Below are positions 1 through 8,007 of a stretch of 64,000 nt of DNA, one piece after another (position 1 is the stretch's first letter; each line of letters opens with the position of its first letter). Below the pieces are notes generated by a model. It saw only the letters and a list, made by a program, of their open reading frames with translations. It made no database searches and had not been told where the DNA came from. The stretch is from the NCBI RefSeq assembly GCF_009755605.1, contig NZ_WPNZ01000014.1:124001-188000 (forward strand). The letters are read 5' to 3'. The DNA comes from Streptomyces typhae. GTDB lineage: Bacteria; Actinomycetota; Actinomycetes; Streptomycetales; Streptomycetaceae. Made by a program: the position numbers and the translations under genes.

Positions 1-45
1 GTTTCCGGGGCCGTGCGGGCCCGCCGCGGTAGATGCGTCAGACAT
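1..45 (-). CDS. ispD: IspD N-terminus, cut by window edge (tentative)
   Basis: An ATG on the minus strand opens a frame that runs off the left edge and begins MSDASTAAGPHGPGN. In Streptomyces the gene after carD on this strand is ispD (2-C-methyl-D-erythritol 4-phosphate cytidylyltransferase, MEP isoprenoid pathway), and IspD proteins there begin with a similar MSD- leader. Only 15 codons are visible, none of them catalytic, and the ribosome binding site is weak. The call is therefore by position and the first residues only. Confidence 0.4.
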   Translation of the reverse strand, partial: MSDASTAAGPHGPGN

Positions 46-90
46 CGGTTCCGTTCAGGTTTGTGTGCTCGGGCGACGTGGGTATGGCCT

Positions 91-134
91 GGGGGTACCC
101 CCTGCTTGAGAGCAGTACGAGGGCTGGGGGAGTG
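91..134. repeat. Extragenic GGGGGTACCCCC-type repeat
   Basis: A GC-rich element with GGGGGTACCCCC at one end and GGCTGGGGGAGTG at the other lies in the ispD-carD gap. In reverse orientation it resembles the CTCCCCCAG...GGGGGTACCCCC element I know as common between Streptomyces genes. The rest of the 46-476 gap has no convincing gene. Confidence 0.45.
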
Positions 135-231
135 CCGGGCGAGAGCCTTGACCGGACCCTTCCGTGACATCTGGTCGAGCCAGCTGCCCGAGCCCGGCAC
201 GCCAAAGTACCGGGGGATGATTGTCCGTATC

Positions 232-310
232 GGGGGCAGACCACCCGGAGAACCGTCGGCGAACCGGGGGTGGACCTCCCGGAAAGAGCCGGGGGCGGAC
301 CCTCCGGAAA
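232..310. repeat. Three imperfect GGGGGYGGACC-YYCCGGA direct repeats
   Basis: The motif GGGGGYRGACC followed by a CCGGA core occurs at about 232-251, 266-284 and 291-310, all in the same orientation and with uneven spacing (34 and 25 bp). It sits upstream of the putative ispD start and downstream of carD. It could be a regulator-binding array or simple GC-rich drift. Confidence 0.3.
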
Positions 311-476
311 TGAGCATGCCGCAGTGCCCGGCAACACCTTTCGGAGTCATCGGGCACCGCGGCAATGTGTCCTTCTCGGATCGCACGCCTCGGCTCATAC
401 GTCACGCCTGGTCGTGCACTGCTTGATCACGTCGATCAGGCACTGTTCGACCACGTCGGTCACGCAGCTGCGTCGG

Positions 477-959
477 TCAGGACGCGAGAACCTCGTCGAG
501 CAGGGCCTCGGCCTTGTCCTCGTTGGTGTTCTCCGCGAGGGCGAGTTCGCTCACCAGGATCTGGCGGGCCTTGGCGAGCATGCGCTTCTCACCTGCGGAC
601 AGTCCGCGCTCGCGCTCCCGACGCCACAGGTCACGGACCACTTCCGCGACCTTGATGACATCGCCGGAGGCGAGCTTCTCGAGATTTGCCTTGTAACGGC
701 GCGACCAGTTCGTGGGCTCTTCGGCGTACGGCGCGCGCAGTACTTCGAAGACCCGGTCGAGACCGTCCTGCCCGACCACATCACGCACACCGACGAACTC
801 CGCATTGTCCGCTGGCACACGTACCGTCAAGTCGCCCTGGGCGACCTTCAGCACCAAGTAGGTCTTGTCCACGCCTTTGATCTGGCGAGTTTCGATGGCC
901 TCGATCAGCGCGGCCCCGTGATGGGGATAGACCACGGTGTCGCCAACCTTGAACGTCAT
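477..959 (-). CDS. carD: CarD/CdnL family RNA polymerase-binding regulator
   Basis: A 160-residue protein of normal family length that binds RNA polymerase and stabilises open promoter complexes, including at rRNA promoters in mycobacteria. Residues 1-70 form the polymerase-interaction (Tudor-like) domain, with GDTVVYPHHG at the start. The rest is the helical DNA-binding domain. Trp85 (TNWSRRYK) is at the position of the conserved wedge tryptophan of mycobacterial CarD. A purine-rich GGAAGGGG precedes the ATG by about 10 nt. The gene faces away from the lipoprotein gene and towards ispD. Family assignment is secure. Confidence 0.95.
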   Translation of the reverse strand: MTFKVGDTVVYPHHGAALIEAIETRQIKGVDKTYLVLKVAQGDLTVRVPADNAEFVGVRDVVGQDGLDRVFEVLRAPYAEEPTNWSRRYKANLEKLASGDVIKVAEVVRDLWRRERERGLSAGEKRMLAKARQILVSELALAENTNEDKAEALLDEVLAS

Positions 960-1686
960 GTGACAGGTACCCCTTCCGTGGCTATCCAGGGTAACACGGA
1001 TACGGCGTCTTCTGAATGGCGTTTTCGCAGGTCAGGGCATATCTCGGGGCTTGACAACAGCGACAGGAACGTGCTGCGAGAGGGGTGCGGAAGGGGGTAT
1101 TCGCAGGTGGGAGCGGCTGCCGGGTGGAGGTGAAACGTCCACGTTACGCACCCCGGGAGGGCGCCCCAAGGGGACGAACGTCCCGGTTTGCCGGGTTCCC
1201 GTGGGTGAACTTTCGCTACTCCGTTCGGTGACCGACAACACGTACGAGCCGACTAGGTGAATCCGGAATTGATCAAGAGGCGGCGGGCGCCGGTGCGCCG
1301 GAAGCGCGCCCCGATCCACCCCCCGTTAGGCGGTAGTGATCCACCCCCTGTTCCCCCGTCGTTCCCCCCTGATCTCCTGCCCGATCTCGCGCCCGATCTC
1401 CCACCCGATCAATTTCCGGAAGGGTGGCGCATTTCTTGCGGAAAAACGTCCGGGCTCCGTTGCCGACGGTTTTCGGAATGAGCGGCGCGGGGTGAACAGG
1501 GGGTCGCAGGAGGCCATTGGGGCGGCCGGGGCACAAGGCACCTGGGAGGCTCGCGCGCCGCAGGGGCGGGTCGGGTGCGGTGGCGCGGGAACGGCTCGGT
1601 AACCTAAGCCCGCTGACACACCCTTAGGGCGGTCGACCGGCTGCCCGCCATCCGTTACCGCCCTCGTTCTAGGAGTTGCCGCCGCC
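960..1686. other. 727-bp divergent intergenic region
   Basis: This region between carD and the lipoprotein gene holds no open frame with Streptomyces-like coding bias. It must carry the carD promoter on the minus strand: a TACCCT -10-like hexamer lies about 30 nt upstream of the ATG. It also carries the lipoprotein promoter on the plus strand. A run of GATCTC-containing repeats lies at 1365-1405. I see no convincing structured RNA. Confidence 0.4.
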
Positions 1687-2475
1687 GTGAGCCGCAGCCT
1701 TCGACGCGGCGCCATCGCCGCCACCGCCCTCGCGTTCTCGCTCGCCTCGCTCACCGCCTGCGGTGCCGGAAACAACGCCGAGACGATCGAGATCAAGCCG
1801 GACAACGCGGCGACCGCCGTCGGTGACATCAAGATCCAGAACGCCATGATCATCACGCAGCCGGACCGGGAGTCGACGGGCCCGGCCGTGGTCGCAGCGA
1901 CGGTCTTCAACAACGGCGACACCCCCCAGACCCTCGACGCGATCACCGTCGACGGCGCCGGCAAGAAGGCCGAGCTCACCCCCGCCAAGGGCGAGAAGAA
2001 GGGCAAGGGCGGCGGTCTCACCATTCCGGCGGGCGCCTCCGTCACCATCGGCGGCAAGGACAACGCCTCCGCGGTGCTGCCCTCCAGCCGTGAGGCCGTC
2101 AAGGACGGCAACGCGCAGCCCGTCACCTTCGCCTTCAGCAAGACCGGCGACGTGAAGCTGAAGACGTTCGTCGTCCCGGCCGAGAGCTACTTCAAGAAGT
2201 GGGGCCCGAGCGAGCTTCCCGAGGCCCCGGACGGCAAGCCGTCGAAGGGCGCCTCCGGCAAGCCCTCGGGCAAGCCGTCCGGCTCCCCCACCGGGAACCC
2301 GTCGAACACCCCGGACGCGGACACCGAGGGCGGCGACGACGCGCAGCGCGCGAACGGCGACGACCGCACGGACGGCGCGAACGGCGCCGGCGACGGCGCC
2401 GAGGGCGCGCAGAGCCCGGGGACCACGCCCGGTGCGGACGGGCACGACGACGGCGGCAGCGGCGCCCAGCACTGA
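1687..2475 (+). CDS. Secreted lipoprotein, possible DUF461/PCu(A)C-like
   Basis: This 262-residue protein starts at a GTG preceded by TAGGAG. It has a lipoprotein signal (basic n-region, hydrophobic segment, lipobox LTAC with Cys about 26), so it should be anchored outside the membrane. Residues 30-180 are a beta-rich domain (IQNAMIITQP, GPAVVAATVFNNGDTPQTLDAI) resembling the copper-chaperone-like DUF461 fold. I do not see a clear Met/His copper motif. The last 80 residues are Gly/Ser/Pro/Asp-rich and probably disordered. The gene converges on phoP across a strong hairpin. Function unknown. Confidence 0.8.
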   Translation: MSRSLRRGAIAATALAFSLASLTACGAGNNAETIEIKPDNAATAVGDIKIQNAMIITQPDRESTGPAVVAATVFNNGDTPQTLDAITVDGAGKKAELTPAKGEKKGKGGGLTIPAGASVTIGGKDNASAVLPSSREAVKDGNAQPVTFAFSKTGDVKLKTFVVPAESYFKKWGPSELPEAPDGKPSKGASGKPSGKPSGSPTGNPSNTPDADTEGGDDAQRANGDDRTDGANGAGDGAEGAQSPGTTPGADGHDDGGSGAQH

Positions 2476-2492
2476 GCCCCGTACTCGAACCA

Positions 2493-2556
2493 CTGAGTGT
2501 GTAAGCCGAAGGGCGGGAACCTTCTCAGGTTCCCGCCCTTCGGCTTACACACTCAG
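2493..2556. terminator. Bidirectional terminator, 30-bp perfect arms
   Basis: Positions 2493-2522 and 2527-2556 are perfect reverse complements around a TCTC loop (arm CTGAGTGTGTAAGCCGAAGG then GCGGGAACCT). It lies between the stop codons of the convergent lipoprotein and phoP genes and serves both strands. There is no T-tract, as usual in Streptomyces. Confidence 0.9.
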
Positions 2557-2562
2557 TCCGGT

Positions 2563-3243
2563 TTACGGCTCGAACTTGTAGCCGAGGCCGCGGACCGTCA
2601 CCAGGTAGCGCGGGGCCCCCGGGTCCGGCTCGATCTTGGCGCGCAGGCGCTTGACGTGCACGTCCAGGGTCTTGGTGTCGCCCACGTAGTCGGCGCCCCA
2701 GACGCGGTCGATGAGCTGCATGCGGGTGAGGACGCGGCCCGCGTTGCGCAGCAGCATCTCCAGGAGGTCGAACTCCTTCAGGGGCAGGTCGACCTTGGAG
2801 CCGGAGACGGTGACCACGTGGCGGTCGACGTCCATGCGGACCGGGCCGGCCTCCAGGGCCTGCGGGGCGACCTCCTCCGGCTCGCCCCGGCGGCGCAGCA
2901 CGGCGCGGATGCGGGCGACCAGTTCGCGGGAGGAGAAGGGCTTGGTGACGTAGTCGTCGGCTCCTATTTCCAGACCGACGACCTTGTCGATCTCACTGTC
3001 CTTGGCGGTGACCATGATCACCGGCACGTTCGAGCGGCTGCGCAGCTGGCGGCAGACCTCGGTGCCGGGCAGGCCGGGCAGCATCAGGTCGAGCAGGACG
3101 AGGTCGGCGCCGTTGCGCTCGAATTCGTCGAGACCGTCCGGGCCGGTGGCCGCGATCGCGACCTCGAAGCCCTCCTTGCGGAGCATGTACGACAGGGCGT
3201 CGCTGAAGGACTCCTCGTCCTCGACGACGAGCACTCGGGTCAC
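2563..3243 (-). CDS. phoP: PhoP phosphate response regulator
   Basis: OmpR-family regulator of phosphate limitation, 226 residues. The receiver domain (1-120) has the acidic pair E8/D9, phospho-acceptor Asp52 (LLDLMLPG) and Lys in VTKPF. The winged helix (130-226) ends RGLGYKFEP. A longer frame exists upstream, but the start is the GTG at 3243, which gives the receiver opening MTRVLVVEDEE and overlaps the phoR stop as GTGA. It binds 11-bp direct repeats (PHO boxes), two of which lie in the phoR-phoU gap, so autoregulation is expected. Homologue of S. coelicolor PhoP. Confidence 0.95.
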   Translation of the reverse strand: MTRVLVVEDEESFSDALSYMLRKEGFEVAIAATGPDGLDEFERNGADLVLLDLMLPGLPGTEVCRQLRSRSNVPVIMVTAKDSEIDKVVGLEIGADDYVTKPFSSRELVARIRAVLRRRGEPEEVAPQALEAGPVRMDVDRHVVTVSGSKVDLPLKEFDLLEMLLRNAGRVLTRMQLIDRVWGADYVGDTKTLDVHVKRLRAKIEPDPGAPRYLVTVRGLGYKFEP

Positions 3244-4505
3244 GGAAGGACCTCCGGGGCGGCAGGAATGGGTTCGTATGCAGTTGTGTCGTCGGGCCTT
3301 GCGCCCTGGTGCGCGCCGTCCGCGGTGAGGCCGTTGCCTGCTCCGCGGTCGCGGGTCGCGGCTGCCTCGGGCAGCCGCAGCGTGAAGGTGGAGCCCTGTC
3401 CCTCCGAGCTCCACACGGTGACCTCCCCGCCGTGCGAGGCGGCCACGTGCTTGACGATGGCGAGACCGAGGCCGGTCCCGCCGGTGGCGCGCGAGCGGGC
3501 CGGGTCGACGCGGTAGAAGCGCTCGAAGATGCGCTCCTTGTCCTTGTCGGAGATTCCGATGCCCTGGTCGGTGACCGCGACCTCGATGAGGTCTCCGCCC
3601 GGTACGGTGACCCGGCGTGCGGCTATGCCGACCCTGGTGCGGGCCGGCGAGTAGTTGACGGCGTTCTCGACGAGGTTGCCGAGGGCCGCGGCGAGCTGGC
3701 CCCGGTTGCCCCAGACGTGCAGTTCGGCGGTGCCGCCCGCGGCCATCGTGATCTGCTTGGTGCCGGCCTGGTGGCGGCAGCGGTCGATGGCCTCGCCGAC
3801 GAGCTCGTCGACGCGGACGGGCTCGGCGTCCTCAAGGGGGTCGTCGTTCTGCACCCGGGAGAGGTCGATGAGCTCCTGCACGAGGTTGGTCAGGCGGGTC
3901 GCCTCGTTCTGCATCCGGCCGGCGAAGCGTTCGACGGCCTCGGGGTCGTCGGCGGCGTCCATGACGGCTTCGGAGAGCAGGGAGAGGGCGCCCACCGGGG
4001 TCTTCAGCTCGTGGCTGACGTTCGCCACGAAGTCGCGGCGCACGGCCTCGATGCGGCGGGCCTCCGTGAGGTCCTCGACGAGGAGCAGCACGAGGCGGGA
4101 GCCGAGCGGTGCCACTCTCGCGGAGACCGCGAGGGCGTCGCCGCGGCCGGTGCCCCGGCGCGGCAGGTCGAGCTCGACCTGCCGTATCTCGCCGTCACGC
4201 CGGGTGTCCCTGGCCATCTGCAGCATGGGCTCGACGGCGAGCTTGCCGCCGCGCACCAGTCCGAGGGCGTATGCCGCGGAGCTCGCCTTGACCACGCTGT
4301 CCGCCTCGTCGAGGACGACGGCGGAGGAGCGCAGCACGGAGAGGACCGTGTCGACGCCGGGGGGAAGGACCGGGTCCGTGTGCAGGGATGTCCTGGTGGG
4401 CCTCTTCTGGTCGCGTTCGCTCCAGCGAAACGCCAGCATGGCGATGACGCCGGTGCACACCCCGGCGATCGCTGCCGCTGCGGCGACCGCCGCGTTCACG
4501 TCCAT
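3240..4505 (-). CDS. phoR: PhoR sensor histidine kinase
   Basis: Membrane kinase partner of PhoP, 421 residues. There is one N-terminal membrane segment (4-26), then a PAS-like region (50-150), then the dimerisation domain with phospho-acceptor His165 (VSHELKTPVG), then the ATPase domain with NLVENAVNYSP, DQGIGIS and GTGLGLAIVKH. The ATG at 4505 lies 6 nt after TAACCT, the pattern of a leaderless mRNA. GGAGG sits too close to that ATG but 7 nt before an in-frame GTG at codon 3, so two starts are possible. It is cotranscribed with phoP through a 4-nt overlap. Confidence 0.95.
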   Translation of the reverse strand: MDVNAAVAAAAAIAGVCTGVIAMLAFRWSERDQKRPTRTSLHTDPVLPPGVDTVLSVLRSSAVVLDEADSVVKASSAAYALGLVRGGKLAVEPMLQMARDTRRDGEIRQVELDLPRRGTGRGDALAVSARVAPLGSRLVLLLVEDLTEARRIEAVRRDFVANVSHELKTPVGALSLLSEAVMDAADDPEAVERFAGRMQNEATRLTNLVQELIDLSRVQNDDPLEDAEPVRVDELVGEAIDRCRHQAGTKQITMAAGGTAELHVWGNRGQLAAALGNLVENAVNYSPARTRVGIAARRVTVPGGDLIEVAVTDQGIGISDKDKERIFERFYRVDPARSRATGGTGLGLAIVKHVAASHGGEVTVWSSEGQGSTFTLRLPEAAATRDRGAGNGLTADGAHQGARPDDTTAYEPIPAAPEVLP

Positions 4506-4578
4506 GCCTCCAGGTTATGCGTGTTCGGAGCACCTCCCACAGCCATCCGGGTGGCCGCTCGAACACTCGTCGCTCAGA

Positions 4579-4611
4579 GTTCACCGTGGGGACGGCAGTG
4601 GTTCATTTCGT
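4579..4611 (+). promoter_or_regulatory. PHO box (phoR side), three 11-bp units
   Basis: GTTCACCGTGG, GGACGGCAGTG and GTTCATTTCGT form three 11-bp direct repeats. The first and third match the PhoP consensus GTTCACC and the middle one is degenerate. It lies 75-105 bp upstream of the phoR start, fitting activation of phoRP by PhoP. Confidence 0.85.
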
Positions 4612-4740
4612 CGGGACTGCCTGGTGGACCGGCTGTTTCCGGTGCGGGGCCCGCCCTCCGGGTGCGGGGCGCTGGTCGCCTCGCGGGGCCCTGTGTGCAG
4701 TGTGGCGCATCCGGGGCGGCGCGGGGCACTGTCGCCCACA

Positions 4741-4773
4741 GTTCACCTTGACGACAGAGCCGATTCATTTGAG
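4741..4773 (+). promoter_or_regulatory. PHO box (phoU side), three 11-bp units
   Basis: GTTCACCTTGA, CGACAGAGCCG and ATTCATTTGAG repeat the strong-weak-strong arrangement of the box 162 bp away. It ends 81 bp upstream of the phoU start, so it is well placed to activate phoU. Confidence 0.85.
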
Positions 4774-4854
4774 ATGACTTAAACGGTCGCGTCCGCCCCG
4801 CACCGTGGGAGCGTAGGGGTGACCCCCTGTGACGTACGAGAGAGGGACAGCCAC

Positions 4855-5535
4855 ATGCGTGACGCGTACCACGAGGAACTTGACTCGATCGGCGAGGGCC
4901 TGGTCGAAATGGCCCGTCTTGTCGGGTCGGCGATCGGGCGCGCCACCACGGCCATGCTCGACGCCGATCTGAAGCTGGCCGAGAGCGTGATCGCCGCCGA
5001 CCAGAAGGTCGACGACCTCCAGCACGAGCTGGAGGCGCGGGCGATAGCCCTGCTGGCGCGGCAGCAGCCGGTCGCGACGGACCTGCGGATCGTCGTGACC
5101 TCGCTGCGGATGAGCGCCGACCTGGAGCGGTCCGGGGACCTGGCCCAGCACGTGGCCAAGCTGGCCCGGCTGCGCTTCCCGGACTCGGCGGTGCCGCGCG
5201 ACCTGCACGCGACCATCCTGGAGATGGGGCAGCTCGCGCAGCGCCTGATGGCCAAGGCGGCGGAGGTCATCATCACCAAGGACGTCGATCTGGCGCTCCA
5301 GCTGGAGCAGGACGACGACGAGATGGACCTGCTGCACCGCACGCTGTTCCAGCACCTGATGGACGACCGCTGGAAGCACGGCATCGAGACGGCGGTCGAC
5401 GTGACGCTCCTCGGCCGGTACTACGAGCGCTTCGCTGACCACGCGGTGTCCGTGGCCAAGCGCGTCGTGTACCTGGTGACGGGCGAGCACGCGGACGAGA
5501 TCCAGCCGGGTGCGGCGCCGGTGGAGGGCGCGTAA
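4855..5535 (+). CDS. phoU: PhoU phosphate-signalling accessory protein
   Basis: Cytoplasmic all-helical protein of 226 residues that damps PhoR signalling and modulates the Pst transporter in other bacteria. Two tandem PhoU helical repeats are visible. Each carries an acidic metal-binding helix: SADLERSGDLAQHV in the first and YYERFADHAVSVAKRV in the second. The start is the ATG at 4855 behind GAGAGGGA; a slightly longer frame has no such site. It is divergent from phoRP with a PHO box upstream, so it belongs to the Pho regulon. A strong hairpin follows the stop. Confidence 0.95.
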   Translation: MRDAYHEELDSIGEGLVEMARLVGSAIGRATTAMLDADLKLAESVIAADQKVDDLQHELEARAIALLARQQPVATDLRIVVTSLRMSADLERSGDLAQHVAKLARLRFPDSAVPRDLHATILEMGQLAQRLMAKAAEVIITKDVDLALQLEQDDDEMDLLHRTLFQHLMDDRWKHGIETAVDVTLLGRYYERFADHAVSVAKRVVYLVTGEHADEIQPGAAPVEGA

Positions 5536-5618
5536 CGCCCACTGCCGCGCTGCTGGGCGCGCCGCGGGGCGGGCCGCTCAGGGGCGCCGGACAGAGGCGC
5601 CGGGCAGAGGCGCCAGAC

Positions 5619-5672
5619 ACGCCGAAGGGTGGGTGCCGTTCCCTGCGGGGCACGGCACCCACCCTTCGGCGT
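5619..5672. terminator. Bidirectional terminator, 21-bp perfect arms
   Basis: Positions 5619-5639 and 5652-5672 are perfect reverse complements (ACGCCGAAGGGTGGGTGCCG core) around a 12-nt loop. It lies between the converging phoU and mtpA genes. Confidence 0.9.
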
Positions 5673-5683
5673 CCGTCAGCGGC

Positions 5684-5797
5684 TCAGCCGCAACCGCCGC
5701 CGCACTGGCACGGGCCACCGGACTGGCAGCCGCAACTGCAACCGGAACCGCACTGACAACCGCTCGCACAGGTATCGGTCTTGGGGGACTCGGCCAT
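5684..5797 (-). CDS. mtpA: MtpA, 37-residue Cys-rich metallothionein-like protein
   Basis: Nine cysteines in 37 residues, arranged as CxxxCxCxxxCxC and then CQCGGGC, with no aromatic residues except none at all, typical of a metal-binding metallothionein-like peptide. The start is the ATG at 5797 behind an excellent AGGAGGAGACCC site; a longer frame upstream is not credible. The location next to phoU matches mtpA, described near phoU in S. lividans. No PHO box is visible upstream. Two CGTACTGC repeats with a 13-bp period (5816-5823, 5829-5836) precede it and could be a regulator site. The ligand metal cannot be told from sequence. Confidence 0.8.
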   Translation of the reverse strand: MAESPKTDTCASGCQCGSGCSCGCQSGGPCQCGGGCG

Positions 5798-6306
5798 GGG
5801 TCTCCTCCTCGAAGGCGTACTGCGAAGACGTACTGCCTGCTTGTCCATTGCATGCCCACAGCGGCGGGGCGCGTCAACGGCGCACATGTGCGCGCACGGC
5901 GTTCGGTCTGCTGCCCCGCAGTGGCCACGCCCGCCGCCCCCGACCTACCACCCTGTCGCGCTCCCTCGCTCCCCCGCTCCCCGCTCGCCCGATCCCTGGC
6001 TCCCCGACCCCTCGCTCCTCGCTCCCCGCTCCCCGCTCCCCCGCTCCCACCGTGGGCGTCCCGCCCCGGCGGACGCTCCCACCGTGGGCGTCCCGCCCCG
6101 GCGTTCCACCCGTGCTTCGTTTCACCTGGTCAGCGGCGAAAGTGCGTTCCAGCTTCCCAACCTGCCCGCGTTCTGTGGTGGTGGGGACCGACGGGCTCGC
6201 AGACTCAAGGCGTCCACCACACGCAGCCGTTGACAGATCGGCACCAGGGAAGAGACCCCGGTCAGCCGTCGACGGCGCAAGCGCCGACAGCTCAGGGAGT
6301 CTCCCC
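5798..6306. other. Intergenic, CT-rich tracts and a 29-bp direct repeat
   Basis: This stretch between the divergent mtpA and tail-tube-like lipoprotein genes has a CGCTCCC-type low-complexity tract (about 5955-6050). It also has an exact 29-bp direct repeat at 6043-6071 and 6075-6103, each containing the palindrome CCCACCGTGGG. TTGACA at 6230-6235 may be the -35 of the lipoprotein promoter. No gene is apparent. Confidence 0.5.
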
Positions 6307-6936
6307 ATGACCCGTTCCCCCATCAGCGCGCGCCGCCGCATGGCCGGGGTGGCTACCGCCGCCTTGCTGTCCCTGGGTCTGCTGACCGCGTGCGGCTCCG
6401 GCTCCTCGGACACGGACGCGTCCTCCTCGAACGCCGGCGCGTCGAGCGCCGGTCCCTCCCAGAAGGCCGAGTCGCACCCCGACTCGTCCGACGGCGGCGC
6501 GAAAGGCCACACGAAGCCGTCCCCCGGGGCCAAGGGCGGGGCCGAAGGCGGGGAGGTGAAGCTCCTGACGGGCGACACCCTTACCCCCCGCACGTTCCAG
6601 TGGAACGTCGACGGCGGCACCGAGGCCCTCAGCGAGGTCTCCGACCTGACGATGGACCAGCCCACGCAGCAGGTCCCCTCCAACACGCTCATCCCCGGCC
6701 AGCAGCAGTCGGGCACGATGACCGTGACCCGGGGCTCCGAACGGTCCCAGCAGTTCACGAACCTGATCGACGGCGCCACCCAGCCCCAGACGGCGTCCCT
6801 CGACGTGCTGGACCACACGGGCAACGCGACACGGCGGTACACCCTGCAAGAGCCCAGGGTCATCAAGGTCGAGAACCCCCCGACCGGCGACGCCCAGAGC
6901 GTCACGATCAAGTTCACGAGCCTGACGATCGGCTAG
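6307..6936 (+). CDS. Lipoprotein with tail-tube (gp19/Hcp)-like domain
   Basis: This 209-residue protein has a lipobox (LLTACG, Cys about 30), then a Ser/Gly/Pro linker to about residue 85. The remaining domain reads TFQWNVDGG, EVSDLTMDQPTQQVP, PGQQQSGTMTVTRG. This resembles the order of elements in contractile-tail tube proteins (FxVxIDG, EVSGL, PG-based loop, TLxRG). No other tail or injection-system genes are nearby, so the fold has probably been reused on the cell surface. Start choice: the ATG at 6307, directly before the basic n-region. The tube-like reading is my inference; the lipoprotein call is firm. Confidence 0.7.
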   Translation: MTRSPISARRRMAGVATAALLSLGLLTACGSGSSDTDASSSNAGASSAGPSQKAESHPDSSDGGAKGHTKPSPGAKGGAEGGEVKLLTGDTLTPRTFQWNVDGGTEALSEVSDLTMDQPTQQVPSNTLIPGQQQSGTMTVTRGSERSQQFTNLIDGATQPQTASLDVLDHTGNATRRYTLQEPRVIKVENPPTGDAQSVTIKFTSLTIG

Positions 6937-6974
6937 GGCACAACAATCGGCCAGGACACAGCAGGACACAGCAG

Positions 6975-7015
6975 CAAGGCCCCCACCGACGGAAAAACCG
7001 CAGGTGGGGGCCTTG
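6975..7015. terminator. Bidirectional terminator
   Basis: CAAGGCCCCCACC (6975-6987) pairs perfectly with GGTGGGGGCCTTG (7003-7015). A small inner CGG-AAAAA-CCG pairing lies in the loop. It separates the convergent lipoprotein and gpm genes. Confidence 0.9.
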
Positions 7016-7054
7016 AACGCGCGACGGCCCCGGGATGGCCTCGCACGTGGGGGC

Positions 7055-7816
7055 CTACTTCTTCTTGCCCTGGTTCTTGACCGCCTCGATCGCCGCCTTC
7101 GCCGCGTCCGGGTCGAGATAGGTGCCGCCCGGGTTCACGGGCTTGAAGTCGGCGTCCAGTTCGTAGGACAGGGGGATGCCGGTGGGGATGTTCAGGCCCG
7201 CGATGTCGGCGTCGGAGATGTTGTCCAGGTGCTTGACCAGGGCGCGGAGGCTGTTGCCGTGGGCGGCGACGAGGACGGTGCGGCCCGTGAGGAGGTCGGG
7301 GACGATGGCGTCGAACCAGTAGGGGAGCATCCGGACGACGACGTCCTTGAGGCACTCCGTCCGCGGGCGCAGCTCCGGCGGGAGCGTGGCGTAGCGGGGG
7401 TCGGAGAACTGGGAGTACTCCGCGTCGCGGTCCAGGGGCGGCGGCGGGGTGTCGTACGAGCGGCGCCACAGCATGAACTGCTCCTCGCCGAACTCGGCGA
7501 GGGTCTGGGCCTTGTCCTTGCCCTGGAGCGCGCCGTAGTGGCGCTCGTTCAGGCGCCACGAGCGGTGTACGGGGATCCAGTGGCGGTCGGCCGACTCCAG
7601 GGCGAGCTGCGCGGTGCGGATCGCGCGCTTCTGGAGCGAGGTGTGGACCACGTCGGGCAGCAGGCCGGCGTCCTTGAGCAGCTCACCGCCGCGGACCGCC
7701 TCCTTCTCGCCCTTCTCGTTCAGGTTGACGTCCACCCAGCCGGTGAACAGGTTCTTCGCGTTCCATTCGCTCTCGCCGTGGCGGAGGAGGATCAGCTTGT
7801 ACGGTGCGTCGGCCAT
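7055..7816 (-). CDS. gpmA: 2,3-bisphosphoglycerate-dependent phosphoglycerate mutase
   Basis: Glycolytic/gluconeogenic enzyme interconverting 3- and 2-phosphoglycerate, 253 residues. The phospho-accepting His13 is in LRHGESEWN. The substrate loop (FTGWVDVNLNEKG), the catalytic-acid region (NERHYGALQGKDK) and the second His (VAAHGNSLRAL) are all present. The C-terminus ends in a short Lys tail. The ATG at 7816 is the natural start. It is monocistronic, bounded by a terminator downstream and a divergent MFS gene upstream. Confidence 0.97.
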   Translation of the reverse strand: MADAPYKLILLRHGESEWNAKNLFTGWVDVNLNEKGEKEAVRGGELLKDAGLLPDVVHTSLQKRAIRTAQLALESADRHWIPVHRSWRLNERHYGALQGKDKAQTLAEFGEEQFMLWRRSYDTPPPPLDRDAEYSQFSDPRYATLPPELRPRTECLKDVVVRMLPYWFDAIVPDLLTGRTVLVAAHGNSLRALVKHLDNISDADIAGLNIPTGIPLSYELDADFKPVNPGGTYLDPDAAKAAIEAVKNQGKKK

Positions 7817-8007
7817 GCCCCTGAGCGTAATCGAACCCTCCGAGCGGCGGCGCCCGGGAACGATTGACGGTCGGCGTCAATCGGGTGGCGGGACGACGCG
7901 ACGGAGACGTAACTTGTGCTCGCCGGTTTGGGCACTTACATGTTCGTGTACGGGTGCTCTCCGGACCGGGCTCTCACAGCTACCGTCCGCACCACCTCGG
8001 GGGAACC

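Noticed and set aside
960..1686. Small coding genes in the carD upstream gap
   Set aside because: Available frames lack third-position GC bias, ribosome sites or recognisable motifs.
5629..6306. Long N-terminal extension to the tail-tube-like lipoprotein (frame opening near 5629)
   Set aside because: It would place 226 residues of low-complexity Pro/Arg sequence before a perfect lipoprotein signal and overlaps mtpA antisense; the ATG at 6307 is the sensible start.
6307..6936. Phage or extracellular contractile injection cluster
   Set aside because: No sheath, baseplate, spike or AAA genes nearby; only one protein has a tube-like domain.
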